A DNA stretch of 64,000 nucleotides from assembly GCF_026210795.1 (NCBI RefSeq), contig NC_089437.1, positions 248,001 through 312,000 on the forward strand, written 5' to 3'. The notes under the pieces were generated by a model that was given only the letters and a program-made list of their open reading frames with translations, did no database searches and was not told the DNA's origin. Below are positions 34,861-45,729 of this stretch, piece after piece; the first letter of the stretch is position 1, and every line of letters begins with the position of its first letter. The position numbers were made by a program, and so were the translations under genes. This stretch comes from Rhizophagus irregularis. Lineage: Eukaryota > Glomeromycota > Glomeromycetes > Glomerales > Glomeraceae.

Positions 34861-35892
34861 TAGCGAAAAAATAATAACTAAAAGAAATTACAAAATAATT
34901 TTTTAAATCAAGAATTTAGTTAGTTTAAATTATATGTAAATATTATATAATTAAGTAATAATAGAATTAAATAAATAACTTATAACTTACCGACTGAAAG
35001 AAATTACAAAATAATTTTTAAATAAAGAATTTAGCTTAAATTATATAAGTAATAGAACTGAAATATAGATATTTACTTACACCCTAGTATTGTTAAATAA
35101 TTATAAGTTAAATACAAAAGTATTTACTGTAAATTAAATATATCACTTACAGCCTCATTATTTAAATTAAGAATATAATTAGTTGAGTTATATAAAATAA
35201 CAACAAATAAATATGATATTATGACTTGACTTACCATCTGCAATACAATTAATTATTAAATAATTAATTAAATAAAGAATTTAGTTATTTGAATATTATG
35301 TAAAAATAAATAAAATAAAGTAAAGAAATTGATATTTAAGTAACTAATAACTTACTGACTATAGTATTATATTAATCATTAAATAAAATTATTTAATTAC
35401 ATGAAATGTAATAAAAATGATAAGTAATTTTATTATTATTCAATTATAAGATAACCTATTTATTAACTTACGATCTAAATCATTTAATGTAATAATAATA
35501 ATATAATTATATTTATATATGGTGTAAGGTATAAAAATAAAAATTTAATATTTAGCATGTTTAATGTACCTTCAGATTCCTTGATACTACTTTCTTCAAA
35601 TTCTTCAGAGTCACTTCCTTTGAATTCCTCAGAGCCACTTTTTTCAAATTCTTTAGTGCTGCTTCCTTCAAATTCAATATTACCAGAAACTTGTTTTATT
35701 ATATTATAAATTTGTTTAAAAATATTAGAATTCTAATTGTATTAAATATTTATACCATACATATGCTATTACCTTTATCATTATTGAGAGCCATTACTAT
35801 ATAATATTAAAATTCTCTCTGACTGGAACGCCTTTATTAGTATAGGTAATAATATTTATACAAAATGCATTATGCGCAAAAATGTTGATAGG
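34861..35892 (-). pseudogene. Inverted 5' copy of the microexon kinase gene
   Basis: Read on the minus strand it repeats the start of the gene at 51,568: exon 1 (35,773-35,794, MALNNDK), exon 2 (35,570-35,689, SGNIEFEGSSTK, then SGSEEFKGSDSEEFEES), then six microexons at 35,472 ATC, 35,356 TCA, 35,235 ATG, 35,161 GCT, 35,081 GGT and 34,991 TCG, each between an AG and a GTAAGT. Spliced, these give DLNGWF after SE; the other copy gives ALNDWF. After the sixth triplet the next acceptor-like AG (near 34,880) has no donor behind it and the kinase exons are missing. It is a truncated copy, but its exons carry mainly conservative changes. Upstream homology continues to about 35,892, where a LINE has inserted. 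Confidence 0.8.
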
Positions 35893-36645
35893 GCAAGGTG
35901 TTGCTCCAACAAAACGTTGTGAGAAGGTGATAACAGAAGCTTGGAAAGATACAAAGAAAACTAACCTTTGGGTAGTGGAGTATAGATCGAAAGGCTTGAT
36001 TTATAGTGGTTTCTTGGGAATTTTTCGTCGCAAATTTTTTCGTTCGGCGCAACAAAATTTTAGCACGCGGATGGAATCCAAAAGTAGCAACGGAAGATTC
36101 AGCGAGGAACATTTATTGTGGAACAAATTGCGGCAACAAATTTTATCCGAGGAGAGATCAGCCATATCCGCAGTAAATCACGTGCCAAGACGAGGACGAT
36201 AGAAACTTTATTCTCAAGTCTCTTGCTTGCAAGATAAAATTTTTTCGAGAAATAAATTAGAAGGCTCTGGTTTTGGTACTAACTATCTGATTTTGTAGGA
36301 CGTTTGGGATTACAGGGATTAGACGTGGGATCCGGTCTGGCTATACGCTAGTCAGTGGAGAATTTTGTCTAGACATAGCAAGTGTTTCTTATGTCGTATC
36401 TTTGTGGTTCTAATTTTTTGTAATAGATATAGAGATAGTTAGTGATTTAGTTAGGAATAGTGTGTAGAGGTAAGATCTTTTTTTATTTATCTTGTTTTTT
36501 TCTTTTTGTTGTTTTGATTTAGTAGGATAGATTCCTTTTGTTATAGAGCCATATCGTGTTGCACGTATGGTTCTAGATATTTCTGTATTTGGATTTTCTA
36601 TCCTTAATAAAATGAAATGCGTTACAAAAGTTAAAAAAAAAAGGA
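35893..36645 (+). mobile_element. 5'-truncated LINE in the upstream region of the kinase copy
   Basis: The flanks are continuous in the paralogue: minus-strand homology to the 51.2-kb upstream region stops at about 35,892 (atgttgat) and resumes at about 36,650 (aacaaattttgcacatt). The insert starts in a GC-richer frame (GQGVAPTKRCEKVITEAWKD to NHVPRRGR, ending at 36,202), followed by a 3' untranslated region and the tail TTAATAAAATGAAATGCG plus an A run. About 30 bp of the target seem to have been lost. It is a 5'-truncated, dead-on-arrival copy; the ORF is a C-terminal piece whose family I infer from the tail only. Confidence 0.65.
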
Positions 36646-37004
36646 AAAATGAACAAATTTTGCACATTTGGAATAATATCTCTCATTGTTATAGAGATTA
36701 GAACCGGTTAATGTTAATTGGTTAATTAACCGGTTAAGAACGGTTAACCAGCTAAGACATCGGTTAAAAGTTAAAACTATTTTGACCATAATTCCATAAT
36801 TCTGGTCAGATTTACTTAATGCGTCCCGGAGACGGTAATTTCAGTCATGTGTTCCCAAACTCAAGTTTTATAATAATGGTATTGATGGAAAATAATCTTC
36901 TTTCGACTAAATGTATTAGTAAAATAAAATCAAAAATCGGTACAATTTTCAGCAAAAAGTTTTTAAAATATTTTTGATATTAACTGGTTAGGCCCTTTGT
37001 TAAT
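36646..37004. other. Spacer with ggttaa-rich repeats
   Basis: The first 35 bp continue the kinase-upstream homology. At 36,700-36,770 accggttaa motifs recur in both orientations (inverted repeat ttggttaattaaccgg), related in style to the element at 50,701-50,941. No gene. Confidence 0.4.
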
Positions 37005-37500
37005 ATGTTACGTAAAAAATTTAGTTATAAAGATACTTCACTATTCGAAATCATTATTCTCGATAATGATTATATTGGTAATACAGTTAATTCACATCTG
37101 ATTTATTCAACTATCAAGGAACCAATACTAAACCATTCTCGAAGAGCAAATTCATCTACTAATGAGGATATTCCTAATGAATTGATAATATTCACAAAGA
37201 TTCATCTGATGGAATAAATTATTTGTTAGAACGGTTACAAAATGAAAGTGTATAGGAACGAAATATAATTGATGATGCTTTAGACCTTTCTAAATTGCCA
37301 AATAATTTAGGCAATTTTTCACCATATTTTGATAATACAACATCAGCTTTATTATTTTGTTGGATACAAAAACACAATATATGTAAGTAAACTGTTCGAT
37401 TGCTGCTGTTGTAGGAGTACTATATTTATAAACTTTTCATTCAATATTAGCTACTCATGCATATGATGACCTTGTAAGCATCATTCATTCATTCACATTC
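37005..37500 (+). pseudogene. Decayed ORF of a transposon-associated family
   Basis: A 70-aa frame (MLRKKFSYKDTSLFEIIILD) is followed, after frame changes, by NYLLERLQNES, DDALDLSKLPNNLGNF, SPYFDNTTSALLFCWIQKHN, an apparent intron, and THAYDDLVSIIHS near 37,455. The string with a Phe/Trp-rich FCWIQKHN followed by an AYDDLV motif recalls a common Rhizophagus transposon-borne ORF (ending in AYEDLV); that is recalled, not searched. Stops make it non-functional. Confidence 0.45.
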
Positions 37501-38049
37501 ACAATTCAATAGTATTATACAAAAAAAATTAAGCGAGACGTTTGCAGGAAATCTAGGATGGCTTACATAATAGAGGCGTAAGTACTGCGTACTACGTATA
37601 CTAATTAAATTTATCGTGCCCATGTTCTTTAGGTGATCTTTTTTTGCTTTTATTTTTTGATTTATTTTCATTTTAGTGATATCATTATAAAGGATTGGTT
37701 TCAATGCTAAACCTAAAAAGAGATAATTATTTTTTGTAATTCCATAAATCTGTAAAATAAATCTGTAAAAACGTTAGTTAGATTTTTTTTGTGCAGAATC
37801 GCGTAACATTGATAAACAGATAAAGCTTTAATTAACTAATTTAATTTTTATTTTGATAAAATCACTAATCAAAATATGATTTTAGTGTCGAAAAAAGATC
37901 AAATTAAAAAAAAAAGAAATCTACTTAAAACAAAGAATGTAAAATTTCACCTTCCAAAAAATTTCAGCTTCGTGTATAAACAGAAAAAAAAACCAAATAA
38001 TTAAATCGTTTCAACTTGTTTCCTTAATCCTTTTCCTTTTCTGAAAATT
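37501..38049. other. No gene recognised
   Basis: AT-rich. A pyrimidine-rich ctcttttcctttt-like leader sequence near 38,020 precedes the next decayed frame. Confidence 0.4.
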
Positions 38050-38420
38050 CTTCTATTGACTCCATTAAAAATGTCAAATCCAAAGCTCCAAAATCTGCGC
38101 TCACACCAAATCCTGCTGAAGACGATAATAATGATGTTGAAGCTCAATTCGGGTACTATTTTACTATCAAGTTGGCAAAATCGTTATTTCTTAACGATTT
38201 ATTACTAATGTTTAAATACGTACACATATACATAGATTTCATGGATACTATCCTTACTATCCTAGATGTTACCCGAGTACTACTCTAGGTCCTGGTTATA
38301 GTTGGTATGGCCTTATTCCTATTATCCACATGGACGCAGAATTATAGGATTCGAATACCTCGGTATCCTGGTTTCCCATATTCAAGATTCCAGAATGAAA
38401 GAGGATTATTAATCGTGAAA
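38050..38420 (+). pseudogene. Remnant of an unknown Tyr/Pro-rich protein gene
   Basis: Frame pieces read NVKSKAPKSALTPNPAEDDN with DVEAQFGYYF and, after a possible short intron, GYYPYYPRCYPSTTLGPGYS with WYGLIPIIH, then stops. The Tyr/Pro/Gly composition is unlike the surroundings. No family can be named, and the frame is broken at about 38,340. Confidence 0.3.
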
Positions 38421-39153
38421 TTTACTCATGATCAGTGTGATTTTGATTATCCCTTTTTTGTAACTTTTCTTTTAGTAAAATGATCGTTTGAATGTTATTT
38501 GTCACGTATGCGACCTCCAATTGCGGTTCCATCATTTTAAAAATCAAGTAAATTTTCTAGATTTCCAAATTTCCTTAAAAATTGTTTATTTAAATTATTC
38601 AAATTGTAAAAATTGATTGACTGTGTTTAGAATTTACGTAATCCGCAGTTACATGACAGTGTAATGCCGTGACTTAACTAGTGAATTTAGTAATTAGTAG
38701 GCGCAGTATTATATTTAAATTAGATGTATAAATTTTTTAGTATTATTATAATTGTGTAATGTTACAAGTGTTACATCCGCGATGTATAACTATGAAAATA
38801 AGGTTCTATATTTAGATTATTGAGAAAGGAACTAAGATCGAGAACTTGATATTTTTGGAAAGAGATTTGAAGATCAAAAAGAAGGAATTTCGTGAAGAAC
38901 ATATTTTTCAATAGTTGGAAATAATATTTTTGACAAAAAATATAATTCAGAGTTCAAGGTTGACTAAAGTCAAAAGTTGGAAAAATCGAAATTGAAAAGT
39001 AAAATGGATTTAATGAAAAGTCAGGAAATTTATTTTTATTTTATATATTTTAGTTATGATAAACCAAGCATGTTATTTTATTTATTTATAAAGTATTCTT
39101 TTGATAAGACTGCGGTGGCAACGTGACTTATCACGGGTACAACAGCCATGTGC

Positions 39154-39392
39154 AGTTGCACCGTAACAAAAGTTAAAGTCACGTGACTGCAATTTTATTC
39201 TTCACATCCGTCACACCCCACTGCGTTTCTATTTTTTATATTTATCTGAGGGACGTTTTTTCGAGTAAGTGAAATCTTATTTGTCACACCTTATTTGTCA
39301 CTGTTTATTTTCACATGTTAGTGCATTAAGCCGTAATGCGGGCCAAAAATCACGTGACTGTAACTTTTCGTTACGGTGCTCTAGGGGTAGTT
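39154..39392. mobile_element. MITE, 239 bp, probable 9-bp target duplication
   Basis: The 9-mer gccatgtgc flanks it (39,145-39,153 and 39,393-39,401). Subterminal inverted repeats gcaccgtaacaaaagtta and aacttttcgttacggtgc lie inside. The core (cgtcacaccccactgcg, then tctgagggac) is shared with the element at 39,662-39,903, 270 bp away. The outermost bases of the two ends match poorly, so the boundaries are less sure. Confidence 0.6.
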
Positions 39393-39661
39393 GCCATGTG
39401 CTACGTTTTCACGTCGCACAAAAAAATATATAAAAAATGATGTTATAATGATAATGGATGATTAATTAGATCATACCGTACCTATATATGGCTAATAAAT
39501 TATCCAGTATTTTATAATTGATGATGGTCAGAATATCATGTGTATGAGTACAGGTAAAGTTTAAAAAAGTTTGATGGTTACACCGGATAAATCACTTATT
39601 CGGCACTTCGAGCCGAATAACAAATGCTGCCTAAAGGTAGCTTGAATCAGTTGATCTCGGG

Positions 39662-39903
39662 GACTTTCCCAGCGTAACCTGAAAAAAATGTCACGAAAAA
39701 TCACGTGACTTTTTTTGTCACAACCGTCACACCCCACTGCGTTTCCATTTTCTATAAGTATCTGAGGGACTTAGTTTTTTTCGAATAGGTAAAAACTTAT
39801 TCGTCACACATTATTCGTCACAAGTGCGCCACACTTAATTTCAGTCAAGTTGCGTAATGCCGGCCATTTCGTGACATTTTTTTCAGGTTACGCTAGGAAA
39901 GTC
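39662..39903. mobile_element. MITE, 242 bp, 9-bp target duplication
   Basis: Terminal inverted repeats of about 37 bp start gactttcccagcgtaacc; the right end is ggttacgctaggaaagtc. The direct repeat gatctcggg (39,653-39,661 and 39,904-39,912) flanks it. 9-bp duplications are typical of Mutator-like (MULE) elements. It shares its interior with 39,154-39,392. Several TCACGTGA boxes are inside. Confidence 0.85.
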
Positions 39904-40307
39904 GATCTCGGGCTCCTGCGGAGCCCAGATCAACCAATCAAATTTAATTTACCAAATATCGCTGAATAACTCATACTACTTTACTATATACTCTGTTAAT
40001 GATATATTGTATAATGAGTTTGACCTTGATTTATAAATTTTTTGTTTTTATTTTCACACCTTTTTTCTCATTTTATATCTTTCCTGACTATTTTAACTAA
40101 AATCATTTAATACGAGCGAACATAATTAGATATGTAAATTTAGTTTGATTAAAGTATTTAATTTAATACAATCATGGTGTAGTTCGAAAGCTTATGAAGC
40201 AGTCACAACATATCGACAATTCGTTTATTAATTCCTTCGAAAAGATTAGCTCCAGCTAGTCCGGGTGTTGATCACATCGGATATACCTTACCGAAATCGG
40301 TAGTTCT

Positions 40308-40586
40308 GTGCGACAGGCTTACGTATGCCGATTTTTTCGTGGGGTTGAAGATGTCGCAGAGTATACAACGAATGAACTTATCTTGTTTCTGCAGAGATGG
40401 AATCCGGAGCAGAACCTGGAGTTTATACAAGAAGATTACGATATACTTAGAGCGGAGGGGATTGATGGAGAAGCGTTCCTCCTTTTAAATTTGATAGAAT
40501 ATAGAGAAATAAGTCTGAAGTTTGGACCTGCGAAACGTCTAACAATGTTGGCTGAGGAAATAATGAGTGACGACATTATTTCCTAA
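40308..40586 (+). pseudogene. SAM-domain coding fragment
   Basis: The frame (no ATG; it opens before codon GTG at 40,308) reads EYTTNELILFLQRWN, EFIQEDYDILRAEGIDGEAF, LLLNLIEYREI and KFGPAKRLTMLAEEI. The W-x-F/I spacing, the EGIDGEAFLLL turn and the final FGPAKRL helix are the pattern of a sterile alpha motif (SAM), a protein-protein interaction fold. An acceptor-like cggtag at 40,299-40,304 suggests it was an internal exon. GC content is clearly higher than the background. It lies 200 bp upstream of a second SAM gene, so it is either a decayed tandem copy or an upstream exon. Confidence 0.55.
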
Positions 40587-40762
40587 GTCATTAACCGCAG
40601 CGATCTGACAACATTTTACAATGGTGTACGACAGAAAGGGATCGTATTATGTTTTGAGAGTGTCGATCTAACCTGACAAAGGGACCATATTTGTCTGAAG
40701 GCGTATTTGTGCGCAACGTATAACAGGTTTATCGTGGGAAAGGGGGTACTTTGGAATTTGAA

Positions 40763-40770
40763 ATATAAAT
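40763..40770 (+). promoter_or_regulatory. TATA box upstream of the SAM gene
   Basis: The ATATAAAT box is 26 bp before the ATG at 40,789 but 71 bp before the ATG at 40,834, which favours the second ATG as the real start. Confidence 0.4.
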
Positions 40771-40788
40771 ACGATTATATCTTCAAGG

Positions 40789-41612
40789 ATGGATTTGTTC
40801 GTATGCGAAGAAACTGTACCTTCCACTAAAAAGATGGCTTCACAATTTCCTTCCGTCGAAGAAATTAAGACCTTGAATACGCCTTCTCTTGTTCAACGTT
40901 TAAAAGAGGCAGTGCCTTACATAGACGAATGTGCTCTTGTGTTTCTTGAAAAAGAGCGGGTTTCCGGTAGGCATTTTCTAGGATTAACTCGATATGATCT
41001 TGACTCTCGTGGGCTAGAGTTGGGACCGACAAAAGATGTTTTACAAATAATTGATGAGATAAAGAGTGGACAGCCAGAAGTCCTCTCAAGTGAGTAAAAC
41101 AGACGAAAACGTTTTTATTATTTTTTTTCTTATCACCATGTGTCTGACCTTATTCTGCTATAGACGTCAAATATACTAGCGGGACTGACAGCGAAGTCGA
41201 AAATATGACCACGAGGATGGATAGTTTGGCAGTAGGAGATAATGCGGACTCACCATCTCGAAAGGCTGGCAGGCAACCATCCGGAAAATTGCTAAGAAAA
41301 CTATGTGAAAAGAATAAAATTCAAGTTGATGATACCTTGCGTTTTAAGGAAGGAAAACTTCTTTTTGACGGCAAGGTTGTAGAAATTGATGAAAATTGGG
41401 AACCCTTGTTCTCTTTTACGTATAAAGAGCAAGAGTATAAACAAAAATTCAGTGAATTGGAACCGTTGGCGAAGTGGATGCTGAAGTCGAAGGATCCCGA
41501 AAGAGTTATTTCTAGACTAAGAGATGTTTATAATAAAACCAAACTTATTCGTGCTGAGGAGGTGATCGGGAGTCTTAGAGATTTTGTAGACGAACTTGAA
41601 AATGTTGCGTAG
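40789..41612 (+). CDS. SAM-domain protein with unknown C-terminal domain
   Basis: Exons 40789-41089 and 41164-41612 join in frame across a 74-bp intron (donor GTGAGT, acceptor CTATAG), giving 249 aa. Because of the TATA position the in-frame ATG at 40,834 (MASQFPSVEEI, 234 aa) is the more likely start. A SAM-like fold covers about residues 25-95 (SLVQRLKEAVPYIDE, FLEKERVSGRHFLGL, LGPTKDVLQIIDEI). The second half is charged and helical (PSGKLLRKLCEKNKIQVDD, LEPLAKWMLKSKDPERVISR) and I do not recognise it. An AATAAA signal at 41,652 follows 40 bp after the stop. GC-richer composition than the rest of the window suggests a separate origin or a transposon-borne gene. Likely a scaffold or signalling protein; function inferred from SAM only. 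Confidence 0.7.
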
Positions 41613-41651
41613 TAGCGATGTAATATCTTCTACTGTATGTCTCCGGCGTTA

Positions 41652-41657
41652 AATAAA
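41652..41657 (+). terminator. Polyadenylation signal AATAAA
   Basis: It lies 40 bp downstream of the SAM gene stop codon, followed by AT-rich sequence. Confidence 0.5.
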
Positions 41658-41799
41658 GTATAATATATTGAACGAGTCTTTTTTTCGTGTTTCATATCTA
41701 GTGTCTCGCAAACCGCATAAATTTCAGACATAAATATCTCTCCCTAACTTTTTCCTCTCTCTTCCCTTAGTTTATAGGTTTTGGTATATATATGACAGA

Positions 41800-42000
41800 A
41801 CTAGGGATAGCCGCCCCTGTAGGGGGCTTATAACGCTATCTGGTATCGAGGGAGCAGATAGGTACTGTGAGGCCCAGGCGGAGAACACTACCAGCCCGAC
41901 GACACACCTGTCACAATCAGGCGCTACTGCCGCAACACCTGCTGTGCCTGCTGTACCTGCTGCGACATCTGCCGCGATACCTGCCGTACCTCCGTAAAAT
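41800..42000 (+). other. GC-rich island with Ala/Pro-type repeat
   Basis: About 200 bp with composition unlike any neighbour. The forward frame is open and ends EAQAENTTSPTTHLSQSG, then ATAATPAVPAVPAATS and AAIPAVPP, before a TAA at 41,996. The repeat unit is cctgctgtgcctgctgtacc-like, 12 bp. No ATG precedes it in frame. It may be the end of an exon of a lost gene or a transferred fragment. CACGTG-type boxes follow (42,035-42,050). Confidence 0.4.
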
Positions 42001-42011
42001 GCGGCATACTG

Positions 42012-42783
42012 AACTGTCATTGAATTTCTAAATCACGTGAGTCACGTGAACCAAAGAAATCGTAACATAATTTGAAAATTTACACACAGGATTTGTACGT
42101 TTATTATTGCAAAATATAAGTGAACAAACTAGTGAGAATTTCTGTTATAACTTGATTTATATCAAATGAGATCATGTTCAAACAAATCCTGATTTTTAGA
42201 CAAATTACGGTTTAGTAAAGTAGTTGGTGCTTCAAATTGAGCAATTATAACATTCGAATTAATTATAAAAAAACAATTCACTGTCGACTAATAAGGTACC
42301 ATGATTTGAAGTTAAACAAGTCGTACACGTGTCCCACTACATCATAACTCTATATAGTATCGTTGTCATGCTTTATATTGTTTCTGTTATATTACAAAAT
42401 TATAAAATAAATAATAAATTGGAAGAAAAAAGATTTGCAAATTTGTTTATAAAAAAGGTACGTCAAAAACAGAGGATCAGTGAAAAAAAAAATTTGTTTT
42501 TTTTATTACGCAAAAAAATTCAAAAAAAATAATACGAATTTTAAAAATAGATGGGAATTATGAACTATCAGAACTGCGCCATATATACCAATTACCAAAT
42601 CACGTGTACTGAATCACGTGCCTGAGCTTTTTTGATGATGGATAATAGATATAATAAAAAACATGACTTAGTTATTAATTATTCCGATGCTTTTATAATT
42701 AAGATATTTAAGATAATCTTGCTAATATATTGTTTTATTTTTATTTAATATAGATTACATTACATAATAAAGGAAAAATAAAC
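42012..42783. other. AT-rich spacer
   Basis: A 67-aa frame at 42,329-42,532 (MSHYIITLYSIVVMLYIVSV, then Lys-rich) has a hydrophobic start but no other support. Two CACGTG boxes lie near 42,601 and 42,615. Nothing else. Confidence 0.35.
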
Positions 42784-43850
42784 AATGCTTTTATTATTAG
42801 ATTTTATGGAATAACTCAGGATTAGAAACAAAAAGTTGTATGACAGTTTTAAATTATGCGGAAATGGAAGTTTACGAAATTATTTAGATAAAGAATATAT
42901 CAAATTAAATTGGAATAGAAAGATCGATTATAAAAGCACATACCCATTCGGAGGATGAACAATTTGTAGATGCGTTAACGAGTCCTAAGGTATCCCCGGT
43001 ACCGAGTAAAGAAGTGGTCGAAAAATTTAATAATTAAATTCGGAATTTAGCAAACGTATTGCAAAGATTAGTGGGAAAGAAGACTCAACCAGCAAAGAGA
43101 AAAAGTTGGGAATCAGAAACCGAAAAATTGAACGAAAATAATAAACACGTAGTGACAGTTCAGGGACAAAGAGACGACTCTGATTGCGAATAATAAACGT
43201 TCAATGACGTAAACAAATTTGAAAATAAGGTTGTATTTTATTTTCGTTGGAAAAAGGTTGAAGATTAGTTTAGTCAAGTGAAGAATTTTTGGCTATTAAA
43301 ATTTTTATTTTTAGTGTGTCCCACAATTTAAAGCTAGAAAAATACAAAACACATGAAAATATTAGTAAAATCCAAAAAATTATTAGTTTTTAGATTAGTG
43401 ACCAATGAACAATAATTTAGATTCAATTATTTAAATAGTTATAAGATTATTGATAATTTATTATCAATACTTCTAGGTATTTTATAAAATTATGTAATCT
43501 TCGGATTCTAAATAATTAATAAAATGCGTTACTAATTTTTTTTAAAAAAAGAAAGAAAGATCGATTATATTTATGATATTATAATTGGACTTGAACGTAT
43601 TCATGAAAGGAATTAATTCATTAAGATTTACATATTGGAAATATATTAATGATACTGCTATAACTGATATAACAGATATGGGATTAGGTAAACTCGCAAA
43701 TTACATTGTTTCAGAAAATGCAAAAAAGTAAAATATATTGTGTTTTACCTTGTATAGCTCCTGAAATTTTAAGAGGACAAACTATACAAAGGCTGCTGAT
43801 ATTTATACTCATTATAGTTTGAGTATAATTATGTACATTTAAGCCATGAT
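42784..43850 (+). pseudogene. Protein kinase pseudogene split by a LINE
   Basis: Pieces of a kinase of the local family are legible: FYGITQD, then GNGSLRNYLDKEYIKLNWNR and KIDY up to 42,932; then after a 620-bp insert DYIYDIIIGLERIHERN, ADMGLGKLAN-like MGLGKLANYI, CIAPEILRGQ and KAADIYTHYS. Order and spacing match the kinase at 55,093-56,279 (GNLRGNLTRI, YGLNGIHSRD, LIHCDF, MAPEILRGK). Stops and frame changes occur on both sides of the insert, including loss of the HxD loop. It is dead. Confidence 0.8.
42933..43553 (+). mobile_element. 5'-truncated LINE with 16-bp target duplication
   Basis: It is flanked by the exact direct repeat agaaagatcgattata (42,917-42,932 and 43,554-43,569), which is kinase coding sequence. 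The insert begins inside an ORF (HTHSEDEQFVDALTSPKVSP, one stop, then LANVLQRLVGKKTQ and ending QRDDSDCE at 43,192), has a 3' untranslated region and ends AATTAATAAAATGCG TTACTAA plus T/A tail. The same 3' end occurs at 60,455-60,490 (reverse). Variable-length duplication plus 5' truncation is diagnostic of LINE target-primed integration. Confidence 0.85.
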
Positions 43851-44126
43851 AAGAATTTAGTAATAAGAATATGCCAAGGGTTCAATATTAAAGTAACTCA
43901 ATTAATTGTAACATCCTAGTTAATGATAAATTGTATAATGAGTTTGACTATTTTAACTAAAATCATTTAGTACGAACATAATTAGATATGTAAATTTAAT
44001 TTGATAAAGGTACTTGTATTAAAAAAATAAATTTGGATTGGACGACTTGTATGGTGTATCAGCTAGCTATATTGTATATAGAAGAATAACCTATAGAGAC
44101 GTACAGTAGAACGGAACTTTATTATT

Positions 44127-45726
44127 CCCTATAAAAAAATTGGATACGTTTTTTATAAAGTTTTTATACGATTTTTTCCCTTAGAAATAACGTATCATAA
44201 TAGGATACGGAAAATTGCACAATTCCGTATCACTAAAAATACGGTTTGGATACGGAATTTGCACGGGATTCATATGGAATTTACATGATTTGATCATTGA
44301 TTTTATCACGAAATTTATACGATTTGGTCACTGAATTTACTAGTTGTATTACAGTTTACTATAATTGTATTTTCATAAATCTAATTTTACTTTATTAAAT
44401 TAAATAAAAAATAAAAAATAAACAAAATACAAATACATTATGAAAATTCCCTCCTTATTAAAACCACCTATTGCAACCAAAATTATCTATAAGTTCAGGT
44501 TCATTTGGAGTCAAACAACCTAAAAAAACAAAAAAAAAAGAAACATAAGAACGTCTAACTTAATTGGAAACAAACCCCCCCCTCATATAGTATCTGCAAT
44601 CGTCCAAGTCATCAAAGGTTAGCATTCCTACAAAAAAAGAAAGAGAACTCCAGAATGTCTGACCTACGTAAAAGAAAAGAATTATGAAGCGTGTGATGAA
44701 AAAGAAACCAAAACAAAAAAATAAATCCAAAACTGGCCTACAAAAAAAGAAGACTCTGAAGCAACAAAACTGTAACAACCTACAAAAAGAAAAGAATCTG
44801 AACCAAACTTACAAAAAAAAAAAGAAAATTTGAACTGACCTAAAAAAGAAAAAATCCTGAACCATCCTACAAAAAGGAAAGGACTCCCAAACTGATCTAC
44901 AAAAAAGAAAAAAAAAACTGAATCTTCTCACAAAAAAAAATCTGCTGGCCTATGAAATAAAAAAAGGGATAAATATAAATAAAAAAGAAAGGGGAATAAA
45001 GAATAAATAATTGAAAGTTGTTCGACGTGGAATACCAAATGAATCTTTTACTTTTAAGAAGGATTGTGTTTTATTGTCTAAGTGAGATAAAAGAATTGTG
45101 ATAATTTTTAAAAAGAGGGGTAACGAAGTTAGGATAGTTAAAAAAAATTTTTTTTTAAAGGGAGGACGTCAAAGTTAGAAAAATAAAAAATTTTTTATAA
45201 AGAGGAAATAGAAATAGAAAGAAGAAATTTTTTTTTAAAAAAAAAGAAGAGTGGGAATAAAAGAATAAAATCAAAAAAATTTTTTTTTTTAAGGGAGAGT
45301 GACGAAAAAAAAACTTTTTTAAAGTGAGGTACGAAAAAAAAATTTTTTTTAAAAGGGGGGTGACGAAGAAAGAAAAAAATTTTAGAAAAATTAGACACGA
45401 GAAAAGAGAAAGGAAAGGAAAGACAGAAAGGAAGATCGGAAGATCAAACTCATCAAAGTAAGGGTTTATATAAAAAACAATATAACAATCACGTGATCTC
45501 GTGTTATGATACGGGATTTTTGTAAAATTATCTTCTAAAAATATTAAGTTCAAAAATTCCGTATACATTCCGCATGATTGATTTTTTCCGTATACATTAG
45601 TTTTTTTAAAAAATGTTCAAAAATGAATTGCTTATTAAATATACGGAATTTGTATACGGAATCTATAGAAACGTACATAAAATGTATACAAAACGTATCC
45701 TTTCCGTATACATATTTCTTATAGGG
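44127..45726. mobile_element. 1.6-kb TIR element with ATACGGA-type subterminal repeats
   Basis: The ends are ccctataaaaaaattgg at the left and atatttcttataggg at the right (inverted). A 3-bp duplication att flanks it (44,124-44,126 and 45,727-45,729). Near both ends ccgtat/atacgg motifs recur about ten times in both orientations (44,160-44,260 and 45,540-45,720). The interior holds two purine-rich degenerate repeats: cctacaaaaaaagaaa-type units of about 40 bp (44,570-44,960) and gggagtgacgaaaaaaa-type units (45,110-45,380). No transposase frame, so non-autonomous. A 3-bp duplication suits CACTA or Harbinger-type mobilisation. Confidence 0.7.
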
Positions 45727-45729
45727 ATT

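Noticed and set aside
41772-42020. 82-aa Ala/Gly-rich minus-strand frame
   Set aside because: Shadow of the GC-rich 12-bp repeat; the plus-strand frame is at least as plausible, and neither has a supported start.
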